Assembly (NCBI GenBank): GCA_026770575.1 | Contig: MU657176.1 | Location: 179,214-243,213 of the forward strand | Length of the DNA stretch: 64,000 nucleotides | Direction: 5' to 3' | DNA from: Pelagophyceae sp. CCMP2097 | Lineage: Eukaryota > Sar > Pelagophyceae | Part shown: positions 23,591 to 34,724 of the stretch, piece after piece | Position numbering within the stretch: the first letter of the stretch is position 1 | Layout: each line of letters begins with the position of its first letter | Program-made: the position numbers and the translations under genes | Notes under the pieces: model-generated | Databases searched by the model: none | The model's input: only the letters and a program-made list of their open reading frames with translations | What the model was told of the DNA's origin: nothing

Positions 23591-23721
23591 CTATAGCCCA
23601 TGCCTCGTCTCGTATAGAGAGGCTCCGATGCGCGGTCGACGCGGGCCGGAGCTTCGGCGATCAGTCTGTCTTTGGCGACAGGCGGCCCTTGAGGGTCTTC
23701 GGGGGAAGCGAGGCCCGAAGG

Positions 23722-26304
23722 ATGTCGCGGTTCACGGGCGTGGACTACCGGCACGAGTTGCTGCGGTACGTCGTGGGCGGCCGGCTGCCGTTTTCCAAGG
23801 TGGAATCGGTGTATACCGACGCGGCTGTGTACTATGCGACGATGGCCGCAAACGTCCGGGCCGAGCTCGTCGCCGCCGTCGAGCAGGCCGGCCGCGCTGC
23901 CGCGGCGACGCTGACCTGTGACGGTTTGGATGCGTCGTGGGCGTTGTCTCCGGACGCCAAAGCGATGGAGACGTTCAAAGGCTGCATCGTCAAAGACGTC
24001 TCTTCGGGAGAAGCGTTTTGGATCGTCCGCTCGGACCAGCTCGGAGGCGGCAAGTTTAGCCTGCAGGGCTTTGACGTCTCTGGCAACATTTCGGCTTTGG
24101 ACAAGTCTGTTAAGTACAAAGGACGCAGTTTGAAAGTTCTCGTCTTCGCGGCCGACTATGCGTGCAGATACGCCGCCGCCTGCGAGGGCGCTCGCGGCGC
24201 GGACGCCGACCTCGTAGCCATGGTCTTGGACCCGGCGGATGCGCGGCCGGCGACGTATTCGCCGGCGGCGGCCGCGGACGCGCAGTTGAACGAACCACAA
24301 CTCAAAGCCGTTCTCGGTCTCCAACGCCGTTTGGAAGTCATCCACGGCCCGCCGGGCACGGGCAAGTCGACTACGATTCTGGGTTTGCTGACTGCCCGAG
24401 TGCCCTCTGACCGCGCGGCGTGCGTCACTTGCGTGACGAATCAAGCCGTCGAAGCGGTCAGCCTCAAGCTCCAAGCCGCAGACGCCTTATTCCTCGTCCT
24501 CGGGTCGCGCGAAAACGTCGGCGACGTCTCGAAGAAGCACTTGTTGCGAGACTTGGTGGAAGCGGACCCGGACGTGGCAAAGGCTGCCAAACGGATTTTG
24601 AGTCTCGGCAAAGTTTCCCGCCTCACTTTAGACCGCGCCATCCTGGACCACGAGCAGGCCAAGGACAAAGCGACGAAGAAGCTCGTCTTCACCACCCGAA
24701 TCTTTTTGTGTACGACGGCTTCTCTCTACCGCTTGGACGCCGTCTCCGAGTTCTTCAGAGGCCCGCTGCACACCGTCGTGCTCGACGAGGCCGGCGCGAC
24801 GCCCGAGTCGTACCTGCCTCAGATCCTGAAGACGGGGGCGGAGAATTTGGTCTTGATGGGCGATCACATGCAGTTGCCGCCTTTGGTCATAACTTTGGAC
24901 GTCCACGAAATTTCGGAGAAGCGAGTCAACCGCTCCCTCATGGAGCGCGGCTTGGATGCGATGCCCGCAGACAAAATCCACCTCCTCTCGGAGCAGTACA
25001 GGATGCCCAAGCGCATCTCGGATTTAGTTTCCAAGCTGTTTTATCAGAATCAAGTCGTCACCGCGCCCTCAAAGGTCGCCTTGGACGATGCGCTCGACGC
25101 TTCCAAGACGTTGCGGTGGATCGACTCGCGCCGGCCCGAGGACTCCATCGGGACGTCCAAGGTCAACGTCGGGGAAGCCGAAGTGGTCGTCGCGTGGCTC
25201 TTGGAGAATTTCCAAGCCGCATCCTTGAACAAGGAGACGGTCAAGGTCATTACTTTTTACAAGCTGCAGCGCGATTTGATCACGCAGGCTCTACTGGCGC
25301 ACGCGCCTGGGGAGGGGTGGGCGGCGGCGGATCTCGCGAGGATGGCGCACTGCGTCGTTTCTGTAGACGCCTCGCAAGGCTCAGAGGCCGACCACGTCCT
25401 CATTTCGACAGTGCGCAGCAACGACCGCGGCGAGATCGGCTTCTGCGCCGACGCCCGAAGATTGTGCGTCGCCATTTCCCGGTGCAAGCGCACCTTACTG
25501 ATTGTTGGCGACTTTTCGGTCTGGACTTCAAATGAACACTGGATCCAAGTCCTCGGTGCCGTCGACGTCACGCCGCCGCTGGACGTCGACGGCGAGACGA
25601 AGAAGTCTGTGAAAGCAGCGCATGCGGCCTTGAAGTCGGGAAGCTCCAAGCCCTGCCAGTTCTTTCTCGCCGGCGCGTGCTCTCGGGCAGAGTGCCCCTT
25701 CCTCCACGACAAGTCCGTGCCGCTCGTCCCATTGGCGCAGACTTTAAAGGCGAAGACGGCGGCGCCGTGCAGTTTCTTCGCGCAAGGGAAATGTACGAGA
25801 GGCGGCCTCTGCCCCTACTCGCACGAGCCGGCGAAAAAGGAACCCTGCCAGTGAGTTGGCAAACTGGAAAAGGCAGAGGCGCTACGCCTGGGCCGTCGTC
25901 CACGGGCCATCGCGGGGTGTCACCCGTCGACGTTGCCGCTGTAGGTTCCACTGGTCGGGCCGCTGCGCGAAGAAGGCCTGCACCTTCTCGCACGACTTCC
26001 GGCCGGGCGACGCCGCAATCGGCAAGGCGCTGAAGAAGCAGGCGGAGGTATGCGTGCACTACGCTCGCGGCGAGCGGCCGCGTCCACCTGGAAACACGGG
26101 CCGTCAAGGACGCGAGAGTCGCGAGCGGCATCGCAGAGGCTCGAATGACGCCCGAGGGAAGACGTGCCTCACACGAAGGGTGGCTACGGAGCGAGTGCCT
26201 TTACCGCCAAGCTAGGCAACTGCAACCAAGGCTCGGGCTGCCCGTTCTCGCACGACCGCAAGCGCATCTCCGAGCTCAAGGTGGCGCCGAGGCGCGGGAG
26301 ATGA
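23722..26304 (+). CDS. UPF1-like superfamily 1 RNA helicase with four CCCH zinc fingers
   Basis: Join 23722..25850, 25945..26069, 26216..26304 (780 aa); the second intron has a GC donor. Helicase motifs: I (HGPPGTGKSTT), II as DEAG (VVLDEAGATPES), III (LMGDHMQLPPL), IV region (LLSEQYRMP), V (VDASQGSEADHVLIS), VI (LCVAISRCKRTLLIVGD). These place it in the Upf1/Sen1/IGHMBP2 group that unwinds RNA or DNA with 5'-3' polarity. Four C-x7-C-x(4-5)-C-x3-H fingers follow, CQFFLAGACSRAECPFLH, CSFFAQGKCTRGGLCPYSH, CQFHWSGRCAKKACTFSH and CVHYARGNCNQGSGCPFSH; the last two are completed only by splicing, which strongly supports the joins. The end may instead be 26406 if a further tiny intron is removed (giving a basic tail KKHKRFERFD). 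Its RNA target is unknown. Confidence 0.85.
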
Positions 26305-26402
26305 TCCGAGGAGGCGCGGGAGATACGCGGAGCCCGCGGCCGCGCTCGCACGGAGGACGTGCGGACACGCCGCAAGAAGCACAAACGCTTCGAACGCTTC
26401 GA

Positions 26403-27473
26403 TTAATCTCCTCGGCTTTCGACGAGGCTCGTCTGACCCTCGGTCGGCTCGGATTCGGACAGGGCGGCGGGAGACTCGGAAGCTTGCGACTCGGCGGCTT
26501 GCTTCTTGGCGGCGCGCGCGGCGCGGATCTCCGCAATGTCCTCGAGCGTGCGCATCTTAACTTGGGCGCGCTCCTCGGGCGACCGCCGCGGCGACCTTTG
26601 GCGCGAGGGCTTGTAGGGTTGGCGCTTCTTCGCCGCGCGTGCATCTGAGACGTACGCCGCCTCTTTCAAAGGCATTTTATCGAAGCGCATCGGCGGCGCA
26701 AACGTTTGATGTGGCGGGCCGCCGAGCGGAAGCATCGCGCAGCGCTCGAACTGGCCTCCAGCGCCGATTCGCCGCATGACGTGGACGTCGGCCTTTACCG
26801 TAAAGGCGCGCGGGGCCCAGCCGCGCTCCAGCAGCGCGTTTCGCGCCTCCGCCGCGGATTCGGCGCTCGGGAAGTGCGCCAAAGTGAGGTGCGGCACGAA
26901 TTTGCCGCCCCTCTGCTGGTCGTCGCAGTGGGGTATGCACGACTGCAGCGCCGCCTGGAGGTATACGAGGCTCTGGACCTGCGCCGCCGAAACCGGGTGG
27001 CAGTAGAGCGTGCCGCGGTGCCGCCCGCCGAAGACGCCCAGGCCGTCGAAGAGCACCTCGAAGGGTACGATGGACGCCGCCGCCGCCGAAAGCGCGGTTG
27101 TCGCGGCGCCAAAGTCCGCCTCTGGCACAAAGGGGTAGAGCAGGTTGACATGCGGCGGCCAGCGGTACAGGCCCGCGTCCCGGAGAGACTCGCGCGCTTC
27201 TTGGAACTCGAGCCACGCGTCGTCCGGCGGCACGAGGGCCACCGAAGTCGTGTACACCTTCGCGCCCGCCGGCTCGATCCCCGCAGCCGGCTCCGGAGCC
27301 GAGGGGGCGCGGAGCCAAGGAGGCGCGCTCGACAGCGCGGCGGTCACTGCCGGTTGCGAGGGGGCGCGGAGCCACGGGGGAGCGCTCGAGAGCGCCGCCG
27401 CCTGCATCGCCGCGCCGAGGCTGCCGCAGCACTCGAACCGAGCGAGCAGTAAAAGGACGCAGGCTCCACGCAT
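26403..27473 (-). CDS. 2H phosphoesterase / LigT-like RNA ligase-phosphodiesterase
   Basis: Intronless, 356 aa. The two catalytic HxN/T elements are visible: PPHVNLLYPF (about residue 107) and FVPHLTLAHF (about residue 197), typical of the LigT/AKAP7/USB1 2H fold that hydrolyses 2',3'-cyclic or 2'-5' phosphodiesters. The N-terminus has a hydrophobic leader (MRGACVLLLLARF) followed by a Ser/Ala/Pro-rich stretch duplicated once (AALSSAPPWLRAPS twice, 57-bp DNA offset), reminiscent of an ER-signal-plus-transit leader for a complex plastid. The C-terminal 90 residues are a basic then acidic tail (RSPRRSPEERAQ). RNA repair or processing is likely; the substrate and compartment are inference. Confidence 0.78.
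   Translation of the reverse strand: MRGACVLLLLARFECCGSLGAAMQAAALSSAPPWLRAPSQPAVTAALSSAPPWLRAPSAPEPAAGIEPAGAKVYTTSVALVPPDDAWLEFQEARESLRDAGLYRWPPHVNLLYPFVPEADFGAATTALSAAAASIVPFEVLFDGLGVFGGRHRGTLYCHPVSAAQVQSLVYLQAALQSCIPHCDDQQRGGKFVPHLTLAHFPSAESAAEARNALLERGWAPRAFTVKADVHVMRRIGAGGQFERCAMLPLGGPPHQTFAPPMRFDKMPLKEAAYVSDARAAKKRQPYKPSRQRSPRRSPEERAQVKMRTLEDIAEIRAARAAKKQAAESQASESPAALSESEPTEGQTSLVESRGD
27301..27405 (-). repeat. 57-bp direct duplication in the 2H phosphoesterase leader
   Basis: Two similar copies beginning gagggggcgcggagcca at 27301 and 27358 encode AALSSAPPWLRAPS twice. A three-base-multiple duplication in a leader peptide changes length without disturbing frame. Confidence 0.8.
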
Positions 27474-27601
27474 CCCGGCAAAGGTTACATCGCACGCCGA
27501 GCCTGGCCCATCGGGGAGGCCGGCCGACGCACGGGCCCAAGATGATTGCCTAAAGCTATCGCCAAAATAGGCGATAACAAGGTCGAGGACAGCCGCCCGG
27601 C

Positions 27602-29486
27602 ATGGCGGGCTACCTCGACGACGACGCGCTGCCTTCGTCGGGCGACGACTCGGACTATGGCGACAGCGACGACGGCTCGTGCGCCGGCCTCGCCGGCCTG
27701 GAAATAGGCCCCGACACGCTGACGTACAAGCGCTGCGCCGTCACTGCCGTCTCGGACGCGTCGGTGACGCTGAGCTACTTTTACGACTTTTGCGGCGGCG
27801 CCGAGTTTGAGTGCACCGTGAGCGTCGAGCGGTCGCCGCTCTTCGGGCCCGACGACGTTTGCGCCGCGTTTGCGCACGCGGGCCTCGTCGTGCTCTGCTG
27901 GGTCTGGATGTCCGTGCCGGCAGCGGTCATCAAGTGCGACGCTGTCCACCTCGAGGCAGACGACTGTGAGCGCCGGCGCCCGTGTTCGCAACTCTGTCCG
28001 TTTGAAGAGCGTCGTAGGTCGGTGGTGGGAGGCGTTTTACGTCGACGCGCTCGCCGAGTACGCGTGTGTCCACGGCCTCCGTCTGGAGCAGATCCAGCTC
28101 CGCGTCGAGAGCGGCTGCGCGGCGGTCCCTTCGGAGCCCGCCGCCGCGCGCGCCGCGCCGCGCGACGGGCGGCGCGTGCTCTGTGGCTTGGGCGGTGGCA
28201 AAGACTCGCTCGTGGCGCGCGAGCTGTGCCTCTGCCAGCCGGGCGTGCGCGAGGCGGACTGGGTCTACGTCGCGGACGGCTCTGGCGAATTCGACGAATC
28301 AAAACGCCTCAACGCAATCGTCGAGACCAGCGGCGCCAAATGCGCCGTGCTGCGAAGAGAGTTCGACTACGACGCGCTCGCACAGCGAAGAGCCACGCGC
28401 CACGCCGCCACGGGGCACCCTTGGGTGCGCCCTCTCCGCTCGAGGCGTCCTTCGAGGCGCGTCGTTTCTAGGCGGCTTTGGTGGCCTTTGACGGCGTGGC
28501 GACGGCGATGCTTTTGGGGTACGACGCGTTCGTCGTCGGCAACGAGCGGTCGGCGACGTTTGGCAACGGGCGCTTCGTCGGCGGTTTGGAAGTGAACCAC
28601 CAGTTCGATAAATCAGTGGCCTACGAGCGCAAGATCGCAAGGTACCTGCGCAAGCACCTCGCGCCGAACTGCGCCAAACTCGGTCGCCAAATGCCAGACT
28701 ACTTTTCAGCGCTGCAGCCGCTGTGGGAGGTGCAGATCGCGGCCGTCATGTGCCTTTCGCCGCGCCTGAGGCCGTACTGGAGGCTCTTCCGGAGCTGCAA
28801 CGACTCTGGGGATTGCGACGAGTGGTGCCAACGCTGCGACAAGTGCTGCTTCGTCTGCGGCCTCTGCGCGGCGTTCCGACGCGACTTTTCCCAAGTCTTC
28901 GGAAGCGACCTCTTCGAGCACCCGGCACTGCTCCCAAACTTTGAAGCGCTCTGCGGCGTCGGCGGCGCGCCAAAGCCGTTAGAGTGCGTCGGCACGCCCG
29001 CAGAGGCCACTCTGTCGCTCTTCCTCGCGAAGAGGCAGTTTGCGCGCGGCACCGAAGGCATCCCGTGAGTCGATCCGCGCCGGTGCATCGGCACGCGGCG
29101 ACGCATCGGCATGCGCCCCGCTGCGTCGCCTTGAGACGCCAACGCATGTGTTGCTGCGTATTATCTATGCCCGGGTTCGGCGACAGTCGGATCGCCGTTC
29201 TCCGCTGTGGTCCTCGACGTTGCCGGTCTAGCTTCGTGCTCGCAGCGCTGGGCAACCTCGACGACGCACAAACGATCCTGCAGTCGCTCCATATCCTCTC
29301 CGACTATTCAGAGGACCACGCTCTGCCGCCCTGGTGGTCCACCGTGCGCCCAAGAGCTTTGAGGCACGCTCCATCGACGCACCAAATACGTAGGCCGAGC
29401 GGCCGCGCGTCCTGGAGGAACTCGCTAACGACCTCGAGCCCGCGCTCCGGCGAGAGCTCCAGGCCCAAATCGACGCCCGCGCCTAA
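27602..29486 (+). CDS. murL: MurL-like protein (UDP-MurNAc-L-Ala-L-Glu epimerase family homologue)
   Basis: Five exons inferred: 27602..27965, 28018..28424, 28472..29064, 29232..29343, 29394..29486 (522 aa), all introns GT-AG with matching phases. From my knowledge of the family, the whole length fits MurL: an N-terminal beta region, the P-loop-like GLGGGKDSLVARE, GHPWAALVAFDGVATAMLL, VVGNERSATFGN, VNHQFDKSVAYERK, YFSALQPLWEVQIA, a Cys cluster (WCQRCDKCCFVCGLC) and KPLECVGT. Bacterial MurL (described in Xanthomonas) inverts the terminal L-Glu of UDP-MurNAc-L-Ala-L-Glu to D-Glu for peptidoglycan. The alga needs no such wall, so the true substrate may be another glutamyl or amino-acid conjugate. 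No leader peptide is visible, suggesting a cytosolic enzyme. Family assignment is from memory of motifs, not a search. Confidence 0.75.
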
Positions 29487-30214
29487 CAACCGTCCGCCCC
29501 GTCCGCCCCGCGACGAGCGCGCCGGGCCGGGGTCGAACTCTGGGGATCAAAGGGAATGAAACGAGTGTGCCAGCGGCTGAATCCAGACCGCGTCCGTCGA
29601 CTTGGCTAGGGAAGCTCCACTGGCAGCCCTCACAAGTCAGCCGGGGTTACCCGGAGCCCGGAGGCCTGATGCCAAACACAAGTCGGAGCTCCGGAGCGCC
29701 CATAAAGCGGATTGCATCCCGGCTGTGATTTTTATTACATTACATTACATTGCGGTTTGCGGTTCCGGCGGAACGGAAGTTTGTCCTCACATATCTCTAC
29801 TCTAGTATTCCGGAATATATGTCCTAGTTGAACCAAGTTGCATCTTAGTTGATGCTTCCACCATGGGTGACGCCATTGTTCTTCGAGCGGTTGGAGCAGC
29901 GCCGAGCTTAGGTTCAAGTTTGCCTCTGCGCCGCCATCCGCGCCGCCATCCGCGCCGCAACGAGCACGTAACGCGCAAATGCGAAGCGATGACTTTTATA
30001 AAACTTTCGATATGCCCGCAATTTGTACCAGCTCAAACTTTCGTAGATTAACCTCGAACAATTCGAAGTTTTCAATCGAAAAAAAGGGCCAACTACTGGA
30101 TATAACCGTCCATTCGAGCTTTACTCAGAGCTCGGATCAGCAGCGGGCTTCTTCTTTTTTCGTACCTCAAGTCAGAAGAATCCAAGAGGCAGGTCTGCGT
30201 TGGTTCCACGCACC
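29487..30214. other. Intergenic, AT-richer, no gene recognised
   Basis: 728 bp between two genes on the same strand. It contains a short (ATTAC)n-like run at about 29736-29750 and several AT-rich stretches (29800-29830, 29990-30080). No tRNA cloverleaf, conserved exon or element end was recognised. It presumably holds the MurL 3' UTR and the CD36-family promoter. Confidence 0.5.
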
Positions 30215-33058
30215 ATGGCCCCGATGCGCGCGTACGCGGCGTGGGCGTGGGCGCGGCGCGCCTTGCTGCTCGGCATCCTGGGCGCCATCGCCATTCCCGG
30301 CGGCGTCGTGCTCTTCTTTAAGATCGAGGCCTTGATCCAGCTGCGCATCTACAACACCGTCACCATCGGCACGCGCAGCCAGTGGCGCGACCAGTACACG
30401 GGCGTCTCGCGCAACTACGACGCGCACATCTGGCACTGCAGCAACGCGCTCGCCGTCCAGGAGACGGGCGCCAAGCCGCATCTGGAGGATGTGGTCGTCA
30501 AGCTCCAGTTTAACGAGGAGAATTTTGACTTCTCCTTCTACGACAAGAAGAAGCAGTACCGCTACAAGTCGTGGTGGCACTTCTACGGCAAGGACGAGCA
30601 CAACGAGGGCCTCCTGGACTCGGAGTGAGTCCTTTGGCCGTGGATCGTTTTGCGCCGGCGCCCGTTGACCGCCCTCATCATGCCGCTAGGTTCGTCGTCT
30701 CGCTCAACCCGGTCTACCTCGGCGCCATCGCCGCGTACGGCGGCAGCGAGACGCGCATGTTCGCCGGGCTCTCGTACGCCGTCGTCGGCAACGTCGCCGC
30801 CATCGTCGACGGCGTCGTCGCGCGCGTCCGCGTCACGAGCGTGCCGGCGTACCTAAACGGCGTCGCGGCGCAGCTCATGGCGGCGGCGCCGGACGCGTTT
30901 CCAAACGTCGGCCGCGTCGCGGTGCAGTGGGGCCGCTTCGGCGTCACCGGGAGCGCCGTCTCGGGGATGAACCCGGCGCTCAAAACGTTCGAGGCCGCGT
31001 CGGCGACTTTTTCGCTCCTGGACGCCCAAGCCGTCGACCTCTGGGATCCGGCGTTTGAGTTTTCCCTCGTCTCCGCGGCGAGCTACGGCAAGCACTGGCT
31101 TCCCGCGCTCGTCAGCGCGCCGGGCGCGCGTGCTGCGCTGGGCCTGGCGCTCGGGGCCGTGGAAGCCGGCAACGTGCTCGCCTGGCTCGGTGCGCTTGTG
31201 GACGAGGCCAACCCGTACTACTACGGCGCCGTCAAGCGGGGCCTCAACCTTTCGCCGGCCGACGCCGCCGACGCGACGGGCTGGCGCGCGCTCTCCGCGC
31301 TCCAGTTCGGCCGCGGCGCCCTGACGCGCGGCGTCGCCGCGTCGGACTCGGTCCTGCCGCTCCGCGCCAACGCCGGAATCGTCGTCGCGCCCGAGCTCTT
31401 CGCCTACTCCAACGCCCTCGGCGAACCCGTGCGTCGCAGCGTCCGCCCAAACGCGCCGCAGGCCGTCTGGGGGAGCGTCTCGGGGCCTCGTGGCTCGGAC
31501 TTTTTCGATGCGCGCGTCCCAGGTGTCGCTCGACGTCGCCGCGGCGACTGCGTTCCTGAAGACGTTTTCCAACGCCGCGCTCTCGCGCAAGCTCGTCGCG
31601 TCGCTCCGCGCCGGCGACTTCTCCGTCTTTGCGGATCCGACGTACCGCGCCACGGGCCTCACGCCCGCCAACGCGCACATCTATACCGGCTACCTGTACA
31701 CATACCTCGCCGAGTCGCTCTTCCTGAAGGGTTTCGTCGTCGGCTTCGACCGCGACTGGAATACGGCGCGATCCGACCCGCTCGGCGTGCAGCCGGGGTC
31801 GCTCTCCCTCAAGAGCGACGGCACGGGCCGCGTCAACTCGGGCCTCTTCACGCGGCGGTCGCTGCGCGACATGCTTTTTGGATACGAGGACCCCATCTTC
31901 GGCCTCGTGCCCGTGGCACCGGGCGCCAAGCCGAACCGCTACGACGGCCTGCTCGGGTTCCAGTACGACTCGGTGGCCGACCAGCGCGCCGACGTCAACT
32001 CGCCTCTGACGTACGCGCAGTTCACGGGCAAGGGGAACCCGCGCGACATCGGCCGCTACGCGCTGTGGCGCAACGTGACGGAGATGGTGATCCGCCCCGA
32101 CATTCCCAGCAAGGGCGGCCTGAGCTACGACTGCTCGACGTGGCAGAGCCAGGGCTTTGACATGTACCCCGACGGCTTCGAGTCGTGCAACATCTGGGGC
32201 GAGGGCCACGCGCCGAAACCCTTCGGCGCGCACGTGACGCAGGTGCCGCCGGGAGGCCGGCGCGACTTTTTTTTCAAAAAGGCCGTGCCGGAAAAGTACG
32301 CCATCTGGGTGACGACGGTGCTGCGCCCGCTCAACTTCGAGTACGACAGCGACGCGGTCGTGCGCGGCGTCTCCGTGCGCCGATACCTGCCCGAGTATTC
32401 GCAGTTTCACACGGCGGACTGCGAACGCGAGCCGGAGCGGTGCAACGTTGCCAACGTGGCCTTCCGCATGGACAAGACGCCGGGCTTCATCATCCCGCTG
32501 CACACCACCGTCGGCGGCCCGCCCTCGGTCGTCGCGCTGCCCGCGTTGGGCCAGATGGAGCCGCAGTATATCGCGCTCTTCACGGGCCTGCCGGCATACA
32601 ACAAGCACGACCACGGCTCGTACGTCGACGTCGAGCCGGAGACGGGCTACATCGTCCAGGCCCACAAGAGATTGCAGTACGCCTGGTCCGTCTCGGACAA
32701 GTCGCTGAACTCGCCCGTCTGGGCGAACCTGTACGCCAATACGGACGACGGCCAGTTGTTCTGGCCCTGGATCTGGATCGACGACAACTCCAAGCTCGGC
32801 AAGATGTCGGCAAGGACGCTGAAGCGCGGCATCTACGACTCGAGAATCGCCGCCGCATTCTTCTCCGCGCTCATCTCCTTCTCCGGCCTCGTCTTCGTCG
32901 CCGCCGCGCTCTACCTCCGAGCGCACGCGCCCGCCGACGGCGCGGCCGTCGTCGACGAGAAGAAGGCCGACGCCGCCTTCGTCACGCCGGTGTCGCCGGT
33001 GTCGGTCTCCGAGGTCGACCTGACCCAGATCGGCATCAACGAAGAAACCAAGGTCTAA
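30215..33058 (+). CDS. CD36 / LIMP-2 family scavenger-receptor-like membrane protein
   Basis: Join 30215..30624, 30690..31428, 31523..33058 (894 aa), all introns GT-AG with matching phases; the start CACCATGG is in good eukaryotic context. Two transmembrane helices flank a large lumenal or extracellular domain: near residue 20 (ALLLGILGAIAIPGGVVLFF) and near the C-terminus (FFSALISFSGLVFVAAALYL). Family blocks are recognisable: GKGNPRDIGRYALWRN, CNIWGEGHA, DVEPETGYIVQAHKRLQ and ending PWIWIDDNSKLG. The chain is much longer than animal CD36 (about 470 residues) owing to an Ala-rich insertion in the first half. CD36 proteins bind lipids or lipoproteins at the cell surface or lysosome. Lipid or prey-particle binding in this alga is inference. 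Confidence 0.83.
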
Positions 33059-33413
33059 GGAGCCCACTGGCAAGCGGCAATTGCCAACCAACATGTCGAT
33101 CGAAATCCCTGCGTCGTGCCCTACGACGACGCATCTCAAGCGGCACGTGCCGCTGACGGAACCCCCCCCTCTTGTCTCCGTGGAAACACGTCGAGTGAAC
33201 TAAAAATATTGTGAGCCTACTTGGGTCGCGGTGCGTCACGACAGTCGGCGACGTGCGGCGTCACAGAGTGTTGCAGCGACCGCGTCGCAACCTCGCGGCG
33301 CCCTCGAGTGGTACAATGGATATAAACACCCTCATGCCTCACAATGAAAACGTTACAGGACTGCGCGTGCGGCGGGCGGTTGTTTTGGTACGGGGCCGCG
33401 CGCCTCGGGCGCT
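33059..33413. other. Short intergenic region between convergent genes
   Basis: 355 bp between the stops of the CD36-family gene and PDX1. It should contain both 3' UTRs. No repeat or RNA gene is recognised. Confidence 0.5.
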
Positions 33414-34530
33414 TCACCGCCCCCCGCCTTCGCGGTCGCGGAAGTTGACGGGATCGTTCTTGAGGTCGCTGATGCCGACCATGGGCTTGCCCAGGTCCGT
33501 GGAGACCTCAGCGAGGACCTTGGCGTCGTTGAAGTGCGTCACCGCGCGCACGATGGCCTTTGCGCGCTTGAGGGGGTCGTCGGACTTGAAGATGCCCGAG
33601 CCGACGAAGACGCCGTCCATGCCGAGCTGCATCATGAGCGCGGCGTCGGCGGGCGTGGCGACGCCGCCGGCGGCGAAGTTGACGACGGGCAGCCGGCCCG
33701 TGCGCGCGACGTCCTGCACGAGGTTGAGCGGCGCGCCCATCTTCTTCGCCATGACGAAGAGCTCGTCTTCGTCCATGCCGTGCAGCATGCGGATCTCCTT
33801 CTGCACCGTGCGCGCGTGCCGCACCGCCTCGACGATGTTGCCCGTGCCCGCCTCGCCCTTGGTGCGCAGCATGGCCGCGCCCTCGGCGATGCGCCGCAGC
33901 GCCTCGCCGAGGTTGCGGCAGCCGCAGACGAACGGCACCGTGAACTTGTTCTTGTTGAGGTGGTTGTCCTCGTCGGCCATGGTGAGCACCTCGCTCTCGT
34001 CGATGTAGTCGACCTCGATGGCCTCGAGGATCTGCGCCTCGACGAAGTGGCCGATGCGCGCCTTGGCCATGACGGGGATCGTCACCGCCGCCTTGATCGA
34101 CGCGATCATCTGCGGGTCCGACATGCGTGCCACGCCGCCGTCGTACCGGATGTCGGCGGGGATGCGCTCCAGCGCCATCACGGCCACGGCGCCCGCCTGC
34201 TCGGCCTACGCGCGCGCGCGTCGACGCGACGGCCGCGCGGGGTCCGGTGTGCGGCGGCCGCGGGACGCGCGGCGGCCGCGGGCATGCGCGCGGCGAGACT
34301 CACGATGCGCGCCTGCTCCACGTTAACGACGTCCATGATCACGCCTAGGAAAATCACGACTCACGACGGCGCGCGGCGCGGGACGCGCGGCGAGGCCGTC
34401 TATATATTCGGCTGCCTCTGAAGGGCCTAAACAGACGCCGGTGCGCACCGCCCTTGAGCATCTTCGCCATGCCCGCCTTGACGGAAAAGGTGCCGACGGC
34501 AGCGGCCTCGCTCGACCCATAGGCGCTCAT
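33414..34530 (-). CDS. PDX1: Pyridoxal 5'-phosphate synthase subunit PDX1 (PdxS/SNZ)
   Basis: Join of complement 34449..34530, 34304..34344 and 33414..34205 (304 aa, normal for the family); both introns GT-AG, the middle exon only 41 nt. The (beta/alpha)8 synthase signatures are all present: [28 protein letters not shown], the ribose-phosphate-binding Lys in [15 protein letters not shown], the second Lys region [14 protein letters not shown], and the phosphate site [17 protein letters not shown]. With the glutaminase PDX2 it makes PLP from ribose 5-phosphate, glyceraldehyde 3-phosphate and glutamine. No leader, so cytosolic. The PDX2 gene is not in the window. Confidence 0.95.
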
Positions 34531-34724
34531 GGTTTCTCGGTTCCGATGAATCGAGTCAGCGGGTTCTCGTCGATACTATCGCCAAATTTGCACGCGCCTA
34601 TCCCGGAACTGAACGAAAATTCATTAGATCTAGAGGAACATCTCGATTTTTGCCGGCGCCTGCGCGCGCTCGGGCGCTCGAGCGCCGAGCGCGACGCCAG
34701 AGTGCCCGGCGGTCGTGCGAGGGT

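Noticed and set aside
29521..29575. ggtcgaactc-like B box suggesting a tRNA
   Set aside because: No matching A box or acceptor stem at the right distance.
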